Source of the DNA: Planctomycetota bacterium
GTDB taxonomy: Bacteria; Planctomycetota; Planctomycetia; Pirellulales; Pirellulaceae
Direction: 5' to 3'
Length of the DNA stretch: 64,000 bases
Assembly: GCA_014238905.1 (NCBI GenBank)
Contig: JABAAE010000001.1
Coordinates: 232,712 to 296,711 of the forward strand
The notes under the pieces are model-generated. The model was given only the letters and a program-made list of their open reading frames with translations, made no database searches and had not been told where the DNA came from. Each line of letters opens with the position of its first letter. Position 1 is the stretch's first letter. Shown here one piece after another: positions 26,701-35,608 of the stretch. The position numbers and the translations under genes are program-made.

Positions 26701-26960
26701 GCCGCCGGTTCGTGAATGTGAGGCTCTGCCAAAACGGGGACCACCCGGTAACCCGGTTTGATTTGCATCGTCTTGATCGATTCCGCCGGCGACAAGGGAG
26801 GAGCCTTGGTGCTTGGTTTGGAATCCTGATTCGCTGCCGGCGTGGGTTTCTCAACCGCGTCATCCTGTTGGCCCATGATGACCGACGAAAGACTCATCTT
26901 GGCAATGCTGACAAAAACCAAAATGATGGTGAGTGGACGGCTCAAGCTGAAGAAGTTCAT
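23757..26960 (-). CDS. Secreted PVC-type dehydrogenase-like protein with two haem-c sites and discoidin-like domain
   Basis: A 1067-residue exported protein of the planctomycete 'membrane-bound dehydrogenase/haem-binding' type. Order: signal peptide (MNFFSLSRPLTIILVFVSIA), a six-bladed NHL/glucose-dehydrogenase-like propeller (about 75-440, with DGNGRLYVVEMRTYM and DTDGDGV loops), HEAT-like repeats (about 470-590), a cytochrome c site CVTCH (25045-25068), an F5/8 type C (discoidin)-like beta domain (NQKSVQSAIDGNAGSRWDTG), then a second haem site CAKCH (about 24149-24175) with the C-terminal haem-binding domain GDRLGPDLAARRDG. It probably oxidises or binds an extracellular carbohydrate and passes electrons through periplasmic haems; substrate unknown. 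The start at 26960 is inferred from the signal peptide; a longer in-frame start at 27083 exists. Confidence 0.85.
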   Translation of the reverse strand: MNFFSLSRPLTIILVFVSIAKMSLSSVIMGQQDDAVEKPTPAANQDSKPSTKAPPLSPAESIKTMQIKPGYRVVPVLAEPHIHEPAAIAWDGNGRLYVVEMRTYMQEIDGQNQLKPTSRVSRHEDTDGDGVYDKHTVFADHLSLPRMVLPLLDRVIIRETNTLDLKSYQDTDGDGVADKIEIWHEGGGRGGNLEHQPSGLIWNVDNWIYTTYSGHRYRVLDGKVIRQTIPHGAGQWGLTHDNVGRIFYSSAGGENPATDFQQPIVYGRIALGGEQADNFREVFPIDNVPDTQGGRGRLRENDTLNRFTASCGQSVYRGDQMPADFDGDLIICEPVGRLIRRANVTNDQGRIVVSNAYPKSEFITATDPNFRPVNSATGPDGSLYIVDMYRGIIQEGNWVRPGSYLRGIVEKYELDKNIGRGRIFRIDHTGSKRPVRRPRMLDETPAELVVHLADPNGWWRSEAQKLLILHNDKSVIPALQKMAIHSASPLGRLHALWTLEGLSAIEMAVLETSFADSDPRVRAAAMRIAEARIGNDRSHDLSISGLIKDPDPSVVIQTLLSLQRGGHPAAEELEKQILTLHSKNVAVTEIARQVRGNMQSVIAERKKLAELRRRNQLLADSVVRGQTIYKSLCVTCHGPDGKGLPSPDKQGMMLAPSLVGSARVKGHQASLTRILLNGLIGPIEGKTFAGGLMLPMGRNDDRWIADVATYIRNSWGNSAPLIEATDVKRIRADTTHRVGPWTVNELVLFNPPPLANQKQWKLTASHNQKSVQSAIDGNAGSRWDTGMHQRPEMWLSIELPEPTRVLAMTLDTRGSKDDYPRGYLVRVSQDGQTWSEPVLQGRGTGPVTELELTDFSPIRHIRVTQTGQSNSKYWSIHELAIKGVPGSISLDVKSLAETLGSESSLELAEQSRRLGDAQRGAKLFYNPAYSCAKCHDPQVGDRLGPDLAARRDGVTDSLLVDSILRPSKEIRKGFEPVMVQTIDGIVISGFPVSEDDEILVLREPSGGKEIRIPLEDIEARKIGKNSLMPAGLANQFSGREDFLDLVKFLMEIHQQGPRHLEKLKLEK

Positions 26961-27188
26961 GGTTCGACCGATCGCGGAGGCAGAAAACTGGGAAAGAAAA
27001 TAATCAGGAGAGAAAAACATCTTAAACCAGCAAGCCCGAAAAAAAAACCGAAAGAGATTCGATTCCATTGGGGTAACGACCAATCCGATTTACAGTGTTT
27101 ACCCATCAGTACCACCTCCCAACCGGGCATCCCCACCCAATGGCTGGCGACAAAAGCGATGGGATCATCTGACCATAGAATTCAATTG

Positions 27189-28145
27189 TTAACCGAACTG
27201 TTTTTTCATGGCTTCCAGGAACATCGGCCAATCCTCTCGCGGAAGCGAATTAATTCCAGCAGCCGCCTTGCGGCCTCCTCCGGTGGGAAACTGCCTGCAG
27301 AGCTCATCGGCACCACATTTTTCCGATAGCGGAGCACGAACACTGATCAGGTATTCGCCCGAGGGCAATTCGCTCGCCAAAGCATGTGCCCGATCCGGGT
27401 TTTCTCTAGCCAATTGATTGCTGTAAACGCCACTCACGCGGCGCGAAAAAGACTCGCAGGGAAAGAGGAAAGCGGCATATTTCTCTGCCTTGAGAACCGG
27501 ATTGATCTCTCGTGCACGAGTCATGTCGGCATGGAAACCATCCCTGAGAGTCTCGAAGGTCGGGTCGGAGGCAACGAAATCAAAAGGATCCGAGAACGGT
27601 TTGACCTTCTGATAGAGCTCATCTGGGGGAAAATAGAGATCCTCCAGCGAACTTCCGTAGCCATTGTAATTCAGTAACGTACCCAATTCCTCGAGTTGCT
27701 GGAGCTGTGATTTCTCCAAGCCCAGCGAAGCCGCAGCAGCTCGCGCGGCATCATGCAGGTTATCTCCAAAGAGTGCCGTCACCGCCCAAGGAAGCGAGGC
27801 ATTGTCGCAGCTTCGATTAACGATCCATCCAGTGCAAACATCTGCGGCGGTATCAATGTGGGCATCCAAATGGGGTGAATCTGGGATTTCGCCGGCAAAG
27901 TGATGATCAAAGTAGCTGACCTGAACCTCCAGTGCCAGCAAACGGAGAAGATCCGCAAGATTTTTTTCGAGGGAAATATCGAGGACCGTCACAGTATCGC
28001 CGGGCTGAGCATCGACACGTTTGAGAAGGTTGATATCACGCTTGACGCCGGTGATCAGAACACCGTCTCTGGGATCGATCAGGCGAAGCTGGTGCAGCGC
28101 GCAAATGCCGTCGGCATCCCCGTTGAAAACGTCAAAATGAGCCAC
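27189..28145 (-). CDS. DHH-family phosphoesterase
   Basis: A 318-residue cytoplasmic protein of the DHH superfamily (metal-dependent phosphoesterases such as oligoribonucleases and exopolyphosphatases). Metal-binding motifs are visible: NGDADGICA near the N-terminus (motif I), VLDISLEKN (motif II), YFDHH (the DHH motif, about residue 78) and, near the end, FPTGGGRKAAAGI in place of the GGGH of DHHA1 proteins. The start codon is GTG at 28145, with AGGA about 9 nt upstream; no ATG is available near the conserved N-terminus. The exact substrate cannot be assigned. It is 43 bp from no other gene; the haem dehydrogenase-like gene downstream is separated by 228 bp. Confidence 0.85.
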   Translation of the reverse strand: MAHFDVFNGDADGICALHQLRLIDPRDGVLITGVKRDINLLKRVDAQPGDTVTVLDISLEKNLADLLRLLALEVQVSYFDHHFAGEIPDSPHLDAHIDTAADVCTGWIVNRSCDNASLPWAVTALFGDNLHDAARAAAASLGLEKSQLQQLEELGTLLNYNGYGSSLEDLYFPPDELYQKVKPFSDPFDFVASDPTFETLRDGFHADMTRAREINPVLKAEKYAAFLFPCESFSRRVSGVYSNQLARENPDRAHALASELPSGEYLISVRAPLSEKCGADELCRQFPTGGGRKAAAGINSLPREDWPMFLEAMKKQFG

Positions 28146-28231
28146 AAACGCGTTCCTGAATTGAATTGGATTGGAAAAACATCAGTCTAGCTTCCTGCAG
28201 CGGATCGGGAAACCAAATCAAATTTGACATC

Positions 28232-28259
28232 CGCTTGTTAATTGCCGCTTGTTGATTGC
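28232..28259. repeat. Short direct duplication, 14-bp unit x2
   Basis: Two adjacent near-identical copies, cgcttgttaattgc and cgcttgttgattgc, followed by a partial third (cgctaatcaac). It lies in the short gap between two minus-strand genes. Confidence 0.8.
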
Positions 28260-28322
28260 CGCTAATCAACCGAGTCCTGATCAACCGGGCGCGAGGCAAT
28301 CTGGCCGATCATCGCGATGCAA

Positions 28323-30455
28323 TCACTTTTTCCTTTTCTGGAATCTGACCTTCGAGCCCGCCTCCAAAGTTCGCTGGAGCTGAGTGACGTAATCAAAACC
28401 GGACGGACTGTCCGTTCTGATGGAAACAGTCGCCGTCGTCCCGGCAAGGCTAATTGCCTGGGGCATATCGAAGATTTTTCTCACGTTCAACAGGATCGGT
28501 CCGCTTCGGTGGGAGACGGGCGGATCAAGCAGGTTCAATTTTGATACAGTTGAATCCATGATGGCCGCGTAGACGGCCATCCCCGCCTGAATTCCCTGAG
28601 CATTTAATTCCATCGTTACCAAATCACTGGCACTGGATTGCTTGATTGCTTCAACGGCACGGACAATGTCATAAACCCGCATCGCATCTGCGGTCTGACC
28701 TAGCAGATAAAAACGCCGCTGCGTTTGGGTCAGATATTTTGCCTCTTGTTTCCAATGATTCTCCCCAGTGCCTCGGGGTGAAAAGAACGCAATGGTCTGA
28801 CCTGTCTTCTCAAGGTAGGCTGCAACGGATTCAAAAGCAGTTTCCTGACCCGAATTGAGGCGGTCCAAAATCCCTGCCGGCGGACTGCCGGTTGGTTCGC
28901 TGAGCCAATCCAGGGTAGCTTTCGATTGATCATCCATTAAATAAATCACCACGCGATTGGTGTCCTTCAGTTTTCCCTTGTGTAATATCCGTAATGTCAG
29001 GGGTACGTGTTGCTGACTTTCGAACTTCAGCACGCTCAGTCCGACGTTCGAACCCAAGGAGCTGAGATCTTGACGGGAATCTACCTCAATTTCTAGTGCT
29101 GCGTCTTGAGACGGCCAGCCTCTAAATGATTTTTCAGACAGGGTTTTCCGCCAGTGGGACTGCATCGCTTTCCACTGTGCTGGATCCGCTGGTAAAGAGG
29201 GCTCCTTAGCGGCAACAAAAGTCTCATGAATCCGGGTATTGAGCTGATCAGAGGGCAAACTTGTAAATACTTTTAGTTGTTCGGGTTGAAAGTACTTTTC
29301 TGCCGGATTTTGTATGAGCGAGTCATCTTGCTTGAGAAAGTGATTGAACCAGCGAAACGCATGGACTCTTAGTTCCTGGGTGTCTTTGTGCGGCCCGGCA
29401 GTAATATGCAATGCAACACGATCCGCCGCTCCGTACAGGCGATAAATCTTCTTGACTTTTTCGTAGGTGCGGTAAACGCCATCCAGCGGAAAGATTCCGT
29501 CGTTGTCGGTATTACTAATCAACAGTGGCCGAGGAGCGACCAACGCCGCAACCGTCGGGTAGTCCCACTGGTAGGTGTTAACCATGAACATGCAATCGCA
29601 GTGCCCCTCAACGCAGCCATCCACGACGTGGTTTTGCAGGTCGGTGATACCTGCGACAGGGACGGCACATTGAACACGTTCGTCAATGGCTGCAATCCAC
29701 CAACTGTAAGCCCCTCCACCACTGCGACCGGTCACTCCGATGCGGTCCGGATCGACCTCCGGCAGGGACTGCAACAAGTCGATCGCGCGAACACAATTCC
29801 AAGCCTCCACTCCCGCTGGAGTGTAGCCCCGGTTGAGCCACCACCACATTTTCTCACGGTAGGTACCATGATGAATGCCCTCAATCTCTCCCAGCTGTAA
29901 AGTGTCGATCGTCAGGCAAACGTAGCCGTTGCGGGCAAACCAACTCCCATGATGATGATAATGAACCTTGTTGCCGTAACTGACACCGTTTTTCTTTACC
30001 ATGCCATGTCCACATACATAGAGAATCGCAGGCAGTCGTTTGTCAACCTTCTTGGGAACGTACAGGTTACCGGTCACATACAATCCGGGCCTAGACTGAA
30101 AATGGACGTTCTTAACGATAAACTCATCATGCTCGGTTTCCCCGGTGAAAACGACTTTCAAATCCGTCTTGGGTGGTAGCGGTTGGAGGCCGAGCATATC
30201 AAGGAGCTGTCCTCGCAGTTCAGATTGCTTGATTTTCCATTGGGCGAGGGTTCCGGTTGTTGCCCCAACCGACTTACTGAGCAACCTGGTTTGGGAGGCA
30301 AAGTAGGCTGAAAGATGGTCGTCTGCAGAAGGTTTCCCGGCAGCTTTGTCCTGAGAATAAACCGCAGCTTGAAAAACGGGGAGCGTCACCAAAAGAACCC
30401 ACCCCATCCACATTGACCGTCGCAATCGCCGTTGGCAAATCGTTGTTGTTCCCAT
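28323..30455 (-). CDS. Secreted two-domain alpha/beta hydrolase (acetyl-xylan-esterase-like)
   Basis: A 710-residue exported hydrolase. A signal peptide (MWMGWVLLVTLPVFQAAVYS after a basic n-region) leads into an alpha/beta-hydrolase domain (about 60-395) with an oxyanion-side YVCGHG, the nucleophile elbow GRSGGG, an acid residue in SNTDNDGIFP and a His in TAGPHKDTQ. This is the acetyl-xylan-esterase/prolyl-oligopeptidase-like pattern common in planctomycetes. The C-terminal third resembles a second hydrolase fold (VVIYLMDDQ, FFSPRGTGEN) but the elbow reads AQGIQAG with no serine, so it may be a degenerate, non-catalytic copy. A likely role is removing ester groups from polysaccharides in the periplasm. 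No close operon partner is seen. Confidence 0.8.
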   Translation of the reverse strand: MGTTTICQRRLRRSMWMGWVLLVTLPVFQAAVYSQDKAAGKPSADDHLSAYFASQTRLLSKSVGATTGTLAQWKIKQSELRGQLLDMLGLQPLPPKTDLKVVFTGETEHDEFIVKNVHFQSRPGLYVTGNLYVPKKVDKRLPAILYVCGHGMVKKNGVSYGNKVHYHHHGSWFARNGYVCLTIDTLQLGEIEGIHHGTYREKMWWWLNRGYTPAGVEAWNCVRAIDLLQSLPEVDPDRIGVTGRSGGGAYSWWIAAIDERVQCAVPVAGITDLQNHVVDGCVEGHCDCMFMVNTYQWDYPTVAALVAPRPLLISNTDNDGIFPLDGVYRTYEKVKKIYRLYGAADRVALHITAGPHKDTQELRVHAFRWFNHFLKQDDSLIQNPAEKYFQPEQLKVFTSLPSDQLNTRIHETFVAAKEPSLPADPAQWKAMQSHWRKTLSEKSFRGWPSQDAALEIEVDSRQDLSSLGSNVGLSVLKFESQQHVPLTLRILHKGKLKDTNRVVIYLMDDQSKATLDWLSEPTGSPPAGILDRLNSGQETAFESVAAYLEKTGQTIAFFSPRGTGENHWKQEAKYLTQTQRRFYLLGQTADAMRVYDIVRAVEAIKQSSASDLVTMELNAQGIQAGMAVYAAIMDSTVSKLNLLDPPVSHRSGPILLNVRKIFDMPQAISLAGTTATVSIRTDSPSGFDYVTQLQRTLEAGSKVRFQKRKK

Positions 30456-30773
30456 TTTTCCGTTTCCCTAACCACAATCCAAACCGAACTCTTAGCCGTT
30501 TGAGCTACCATTGAAGTTTAGCCTTTCTGATAGTCGATTTCTATCATCTTGCCATTGGCATCACCCCAGCCGAGCAGACCGTAGACCAGCCAAGGGAACC
30601 GCACAGAACGCGCTGGCTCTTGAATTCAAGGCGAGTTCGGACGTCTTCTGGCTGATCAGAGGATCGTTTTCATCTGCACGATCCTTTAGAATGAATCCAT
30701 CACCAATCGGCGTCAGGGCTACTACAAATTTTGCAAAGCTTTGCCTGGCGACCAATCCACTGCAGAGGTCGCA
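30456..30773. other. Divergent intergenic region
   Basis: 318 bp between the divergent hydrolase and methyltransferase genes, presumably with both promoters. One small inverted repeat, TGATAG/CTATCA near 30528-30546, is visible. No gene is supported. Confidence 0.4.
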
Positions 30774-31544
30774 ATGAACAAACCATTTCTCTTCTTGATG
30801 TTGTTAGTCGCTTCAGTCGCGACGTCCAACAGCCTATTAGCCGAATCACCTACCTCTCAACCGGGCCAGAAATCAACAATCGGTCACCGAGCACAGCAGG
30901 AGAAGGACCCAAAAGAGGCTGAGAGTGTCCGCCCTGGGATCAATGACAACTTCCTGAATCCGGATTTAAACCTGGAGCAATGGTTGTCAAGATTCGAAAT
31001 CGAAAGTCGTGAAGTCTACAAGGCCCGCGACGAAGTCATTGCAAAAATGGGGATCCGATCAGGTTCGCAAATCGCGGACGTGGGAGCCGGAACAGGTTTC
31101 TTTTCCCGTCTTTTTGCCGACCGAGTCGGCAGGGAGGGCTGGGTCTTTTCGGTCGACATTTCGCCAAGATTTATTGAGCACATTCGAAAAAAGTGCCAAG
31201 ACGATCGTGTGACCAATATTGCACCGGTGCTTTGCACAGATCGATCCATTTGCCTACCGGCAAACAGTGTCGACGTTGTCTTTATCTGCGACACCTATCA
31301 TCACTTCGAATACCCTGATCAGACGCTCGCCTCCATTTACAAATCGCTACGAAAAGGTGGCACTCTGATCATCATCGACTTCGATCGTATTCCCGGAGAA
31401 TCTCGCGAATTCCTGTTGAATCACATTCGGGCAGGCAAAGAAGTTTTCCGTAAAGAGATCGAATCGGCCGGATTTCTATTGAAAGCGGAGGAAAAAATAG
31501 ACGGATTCCAAGAGAATTATTTCCTCCGTTTTGAAAAGAAATAG
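30774..31544 (+). CDS. Exported class I SAM-dependent methyltransferase
   Basis: A 256-residue protein with a Rossmann-type SAM domain: motif I IADVGAGTGFFSRLFADR, motif II-like VFSVDISPRFIEHI, an acidic loop VFICDTYHHFEYPD and motif LRKGGTLIIIDFDR. The N-terminus (MNKPFLFLMLLVASVATSNSLLA) is a clear signal peptide followed by a polar linker, so the enzyme appears to be exported. That is odd because SAM is normally cytoplasmic. AGAGG lies 6 nt before the ATG at 30774, supporting this start. The substrate is unknown; HH in the acidic loop resembles family members annotated only as methyltransferases. It stands alone between divergent and tandem neighbours. Confidence 0.85.
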   Translation: MNKPFLFLMLLVASVATSNSLLAESPTSQPGQKSTIGHRAQQEKDPKEAESVRPGINDNFLNPDLNLEQWLSRFEIESREVYKARDEVIAKMGIRSGSQIADVGAGTGFFSRLFADRVGREGWVFSVDISPRFIEHIRKKCQDDRVTNIAPVLCTDRSICLPANSVDVVFICDTYHHFEYPDQTLASIYKSLRKGGTLIIIDFDRIPGESREFLLNHIRAGKEVFRKEIESAGFLLKAEEKIDGFQENYFLRFEKK

Positions 31545-31552
31545 CCCACTTA

Positions 31553-31577
31553 TGAATCTCTGATTTAACCAGATTCA
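31553..31577 (+). other. Hairpin after the methyltransferase gene
   Basis: TGAATCT (31553-31559) and AGATTCA (31571-31577) form a perfect 7-bp stem with an 11-nt loop, 8 nt after the stop codon. No T-run follows, so it may protect the 3' end or act as a weak terminator. Confidence 0.35.
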
Positions 31578-31741
31578 CGGTGTCTAACATCCCATACTGC
31601 GGCCACATGATTGATCAAATCAGATCGGAAACGCAGCGCTGATCCCCGTTAACAGGGGGCCCATGATCCAATTCCATTTGGATAATAAGTCGTTACAGTG
31701 GAATGAACCCCGACCAGCTCCTTTTTTCTGGCGATTAAACG

Positions 31742-33121
31742 ATGATATGGCTACGAGTAACGAGTTTCTGCGGCCTGTTCGCATTTGTGCTGATTGCCTG
31801 GATATTGAGTACCAATCGCCGCCGCTTCGACTGGCGAATTGTGATTGGGGGCATCCTCCTGCAGTTGGTTTTTGCTGTTCTGATCTTTGGTACCCGCGAG
31901 TTGAAGTTCCCCGATGCCAATGGCATTGACCGTTACGAGCATGGAATTGTCTTTGCCGGCATTGATTCGTTTTTTAAAAAAATCGAGGACTTTACCCAAG
32001 CCGGCAGCGAATTCGTCTTTGGGATGAACCCACCTAGTGAATCGCCACAGGCGATTCAAATTGCTGATCCGGCAGACGCCGAACTGGCAGCCAAAAATCA
32101 GAAAAAATCTCTTTTAAGGGTTTTTGCCTTTGGTGTCCTGCCAACGGTCATCTTCTTTTCAACATTGATGTCGGTTTTGTATTACCTCCGCATCATGCCT
32201 CTGATTGTTCGCGGCATGGGGTGGTTGATGCAGAAAACGATTCGCACCTCAGGATCAGAAAGCCTTGCCTGTGCAGCCAATGTCTTTGTCGGCCAGACCG
32301 AAGCACCACTTGTCGTCAAACCCTACATCTCGACCATGACTCGCTCTGAAATCATGGCCATGATGGTGGGCGGATTTTCCACGATTAGCGGAGGGCTGCT
32401 AGCCATCTATGCCGGATTCAACATCAGTGCCGGGCATCTCTTGACCGCCTCGATCATTTCCGCACCAGCAGCTTTGATGATCGCCAAAATCATGATTCCC
32501 GAGACCGAAACATCCGTGACTCGCGGAACCACCCACCTAAAAATCGAGTCGGTTGGGGTGAATGTCTTTGATGCCGCGGTTCAGGGAGCTGCTGACGGAT
32601 TAAAATTAGCCCTCAATATTGGAGCCATGTTAATCGCTTTTTTAGCATTAATTGCGATGGCGGATTACCTTCTTGGCTCAGCTGGCGAATCGGTGAAAGT
32701 GATCGTCAACTATTTCCGAGAGGTGCCGTTACAGTTTGAATGGAGCCTGGAATCCCTATTTGGATTTCTTTTTTCTCCTATGGCCTGGCTGATGGGTATC
32801 GAAATGAGAGACTGTACAGAAGCTGGTAAGTTATTGGGAAAAAAGATTGCCACCAATGAGTTCCTGGCCTACATCGACCTCGGCGAACACGCCAACCCTA
32901 ATAGTGGCATCGAAAACCGCCTGAGCGAACGATCCCAGGTTATCCTGACTTACGCATTAAGTGGTTTTGCCAATTTCGGGGCCATCGGGATCCAAATTGG
33001 AGGGATTGGCGGACTCGCTCCTGACCGCCGAAAAGACATGGCCCAACTCGGTTTACGAGCCATGATTGGAGGCGTCTTGGCCTGCTGCATGACCGCCTGT
33101 ATCGCAGGCATGATTTTATAG
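31742..33121 (+). CDS. CNT-family (NupC-type) nucleoside transporter
   Basis: A 459-residue inner-membrane concentrative nucleoside transporter that would import nucleosides with protons or sodium. Diagnostic stretches are VFVGQTEAPLVVKPYI, MTRSEIMAMMVGGFSTISGG, YAGFNISAGHLLTASIISAP and, near the end, ALSGFANFGAIGIQIGGIGG. About ten membrane segments are visible. An insert of roughly 70 residues after the second segment (about 50-120) is hydrophilic and not membrane-like. The gene ends 123 bp before a strong bidirectional terminator and appears to be monocistronic. Confidence 0.88.
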   Translation: MIWLRVTSFCGLFAFVLIAWILSTNRRRFDWRIVIGGILLQLVFAVLIFGTRELKFPDANGIDRYEHGIVFAGIDSFFKKIEDFTQAGSEFVFGMNPPSESPQAIQIADPADAELAAKNQKKSLLRVFAFGVLPTVIFFSTLMSVLYYLRIMPLIVRGMGWLMQKTIRTSGSESLACAANVFVGQTEAPLVVKPYISTMTRSEIMAMMVGGFSTISGGLLAIYAGFNISAGHLLTASIISAPAALMIAKIMIPETETSVTRGTTHLKIESVGVNVFDAAVQGAADGLKLALNIGAMLIAFLALIAMADYLLGSAGESVKVIVNYFREVPLQFEWSLESLFGFLFSPMAWLMGIEMRDCTEAGKLLGKKIATNEFLAYIDLGEHANPNSGIENRLSERSQVILTYALSGFANFGAIGIQIGGIGGLAPDRRKDMAQLGLRAMIGGVLACCMTACIAGMIL

Positions 33122-33243
33122 CGTTGGACCGATAGTGTTTGCCGTACAAGTCAGACCTCGCAAAGGGTCCCGTTCCGAGCCTAAGTCGATGACCCGGTAT
33201 TGATAAATCCGGAAAAGATATCACACCTCCAAAGGGGCCAAAA

Positions 33244-33274
33244 AAAAGACCGGGTCAAACCGACCCGGTCTTTT
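33244..33274. terminator. Bidirectional intrinsic terminator
   Basis: GACCGGGTC (33248-33256) pairs perfectly with GACCCGGTC (33262-33270) around the loop AAACC. The stem is flanked by A-run (33241-33247) and T-run (33271-33274). It can therefore stop transcripts from the nucleoside transporter gene (plus) and from the gene ending at 33339 (minus). Confidence 0.85.
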
Positions 33275-33338
33275 CAATTAGACGATTTAACAGCTTTATC
33301 CAGAGGACTCAGCCATCGTGTCTCGATTGGAAAGTCAA

Positions 33339-34988
33339 TTAAAAATCACCGCCAAATTGACCACCACCAAATCCAGCAGCACCCATTTCAATCAAACCGA
33401 GAATTCCGGTTTCCATTTCCATGCGAGTTCTTTGGCCGTTTTCAATGAAATCAGAAGTCACTCTGATCATTTGGTTACCCTCTTCTTCCAGCTTGTCGGC
33501 CATCTGGACCATCATGTCTTCCCCGCTCGCCTTTCCGGCCATCCGTAGGATCGGAGAAAGTTTAATGGTCATTTGTGTTGGCTTTTGAGTTGCCTCAGAC
33601 GAGCCATCATCGATGATGCCTTTAATCTTATCCACCGGGTTTGCACCGAAACCAACGTAAATTTTGGATGCACTGATTCCGACCAGAAGCGTTGTGGTTT
33701 CACCCAAAATCGCTTGAGCTTCTTCCTCTGGAATCGAACCGGAAATAATGTGGAACGTGACTCCCTTGTACGTTTCTGCGTCCAAATCAATATCGATTTG
33801 TGGCGGAATCATGTCTCCCTTTTCGGCAACCAGTTTCTTGACAGCCGCCTCTACCTTTTTGGCTTGAACAGCATGCAGTCCGCCCAAAACGTTCAGCCCA
33901 TCCTCGTCTGCAACAACGGCGGCACCCATATCGAATTTCCCGGAGTCCAGGGTGGCAATCAGAACATCAAGCACCTCGCCAGCCAATTCCTCGATCAATT
34001 CCGCATCGGCATCATCTACGTTTCCACCTTCTCGAATCATGCCACCAATTTGGTCTTTCACAAGGTTCAAGGTCGCCTTGGCGTTATCAGCATCCTGCTG
34101 AGCAACAGCAGCCACTGAGTTCAACGTCATGGCCGCGTCTTTCACATCGAGAAAGGCACTGAAATCGGTCTTGGCGTTTTTGCCCATGGTCAAGCTTTTG
34201 GCGAGATCAGACCCTTTTGTCGCGGTAAAGGTAAATTCCGAGAACAACATCTTGGATTTTTTGTCGGTGCCAAAACCCATGAAAATCTTGTCTGTCTGCT
34301 TGATCATGTCGGCAATTTGGTCCAGCTGACTTTCATTGATGGCTCGCTGGAAATCTGCTGCACCTTCAGGCAAATTGGCATAGGTCTCATCGAAGGCCTC
34401 TTCCATCCATTCGATAGACTGACTACGAAGGTCAGCAGGGATACGCTGGATGTTGGCCTGTAAGCCCATCACATAATCGTCGCTGATTTCGCCAACGATC
34501 TTGGAGGGATCCGCTGGCAAATCATCCAACATCTCGGCGTTCACCGAATAATAGGCCCAATCGCCCTTACCGCGGATGACCAGTTCTTCACCGGTTGGCA
34601 TGATGACGATGAAGTCGTTCCCGTCTTCCTCAATCTCGACACCGTTGTTCTCCAACATATCGATCACATCACCAAGATCATCGACGGGAAGAAAACCCAC
34701 GAAATTGGGGACTCCCCCATCGAGTGTCAAATAACCGCCCAAAGGCCGTTCGGTATCAAAGCCTTCGAGAAAAGCACCAGCTCCAAGCGTGATCGCTGGA
34801 ACAAAATTTCGAAATCCGGCTTCACCTACCATGTAGGCCACCGAGTCGAGCACCTTATCTATGCTCGAAATCTTGAAGACGACCGCAGCTCGGTCCTTGA
34901 CAGATTGAGCCGACGCGACGCTTGGTTGCGTCAATAACAACCCGCATGCCATGGCAGCCAAGACTGCCCCTCGAATTAACTTAGTCAC
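33339..34988 (-). CDS. Large secreted protein of unknown function
   Basis: A 549-residue exported protein that I do not recognise as a named family. The signal peptide is MTKLIRGAVLAAMACGLLLTQPSVASA. The mature part is acidic, alternates beta strands and helices, and appears to contain two similar halves (both with 'G-x-K-x-x-x-FSxxF' or 'GLHAV...VAxVEAAV' strands and DxDAE-rich segments). It ends with a Gly/Phe tail (GAAGFGGGQFGG). The start is GTG at 34988, supported by AGGAG 7-8 nt upstream. An inverted repeat, GATCGT/ACGATC (35018-35035), lies 30 bp before the start. It is transcribed alone. Confidence 0.7.
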   Translation of the reverse strand: MTKLIRGAVLAAMACGLLLTQPSVASAQSVKDRAAVVFKISSIDKVLDSVAYMVGEAGFRNFVPAITLGAGAFLEGFDTERPLGGYLTLDGGVPNFVGFLPVDDLGDVIDMLENNGVEIEEDGNDFIVIMPTGEELVIRGKGDWAYYSVNAEMLDDLPADPSKIVGEISDDYVMGLQANIQRIPADLRSQSIEWMEEAFDETYANLPEGAADFQRAINESQLDQIADMIKQTDKIFMGFGTDKKSKMLFSEFTFTATKGSDLAKSLTMGKNAKTDFSAFLDVKDAAMTLNSVAAVAQQDADNAKATLNLVKDQIGGMIREGGNVDDADAELIEELAGEVLDVLIATLDSGKFDMGAAVVADEDGLNVLGGLHAVQAKKVEAAVKKLVAEKGDMIPPQIDIDLDAETYKGVTFHIISGSIPEEEAQAILGETTTLLVGISASKIYVGFGANPVDKIKGIIDDGSSEATQKPTQMTIKLSPILRMAGKASGEDMMVQMADKLEEEGNQMIRVTSDFIENGQRTRMEMETGILGLIEMGAAGFGGGQFGGDF

Positions 34989-35608
34989 ACTTTTCTCCTG
35001 TGAAACAAAACATATAAGATCGTGAGTTAACGATCATTCTTTTTAAAACAAGTCTTCGGCATGGACCCTGATTAGTCCGTTGCCAAAATGACGACATAAA
35101 ATCCCGCTGATAGGTCCATCAGGGCATTGTGATAAACAGGCACTGTGATAAACAGGCACTGTGATAAACAGGCACTGAATCAAACTGGCACGCATCCAAT
35201 AGGACACTACCCCCAATAAAAACTCCAGCTACTCAAAGACAAGGCAAAACGGCCGTTGATTGAGGCCGAAAAACGATTGACTGGGTGAAAAAGACCCATC
35301 CGTCTTTAAATACCCGCAAAAAACACCGATGTTTCCAAAAAAACTGCTTTGGAACCGATCAAAGTTATCCAATTTGTTCTACACAATTTACTGGAAAGTA
35401 GATAGTTGCGATGGGATTCAGCCTTCAAATAGAGCCTCATTGCCTGAAAATAGCCGATTTACGCAAGCGTTTCGCGCAAAACATCAATGCCCGTCGGAAT
35501 TGGTATCCTCTTTGACCGAATTCCGAATGAAGATTGAGATGTGGCTAGATCCTCATTGTCCTCAAATCCCCGGATCGCCCGCTAAAATAAGGAGTTTGAT
35601 TTTCACCG
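34989..35608. other. Divergent intergenic region with tandem repeat
   Basis: 620 bp. Besides the inverted repeat at 35018-35035 and the 16-bp repeat array at 35126-35173 it holds nothing I can support as a gene. A 100-codon plus-strand open frame ending at 35631 overlaps the next gene and has no family signature. Confidence 0.5.
35126..35173. repeat. Tandem repeat, 16-bp unit x3
   Basis: Three contiguous copies of actgtgataaacaggc (the first has att for act), followed by a degenerate fragment. It lies about 430 bp upstream of the aldolase gene. Confidence 0.92.
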
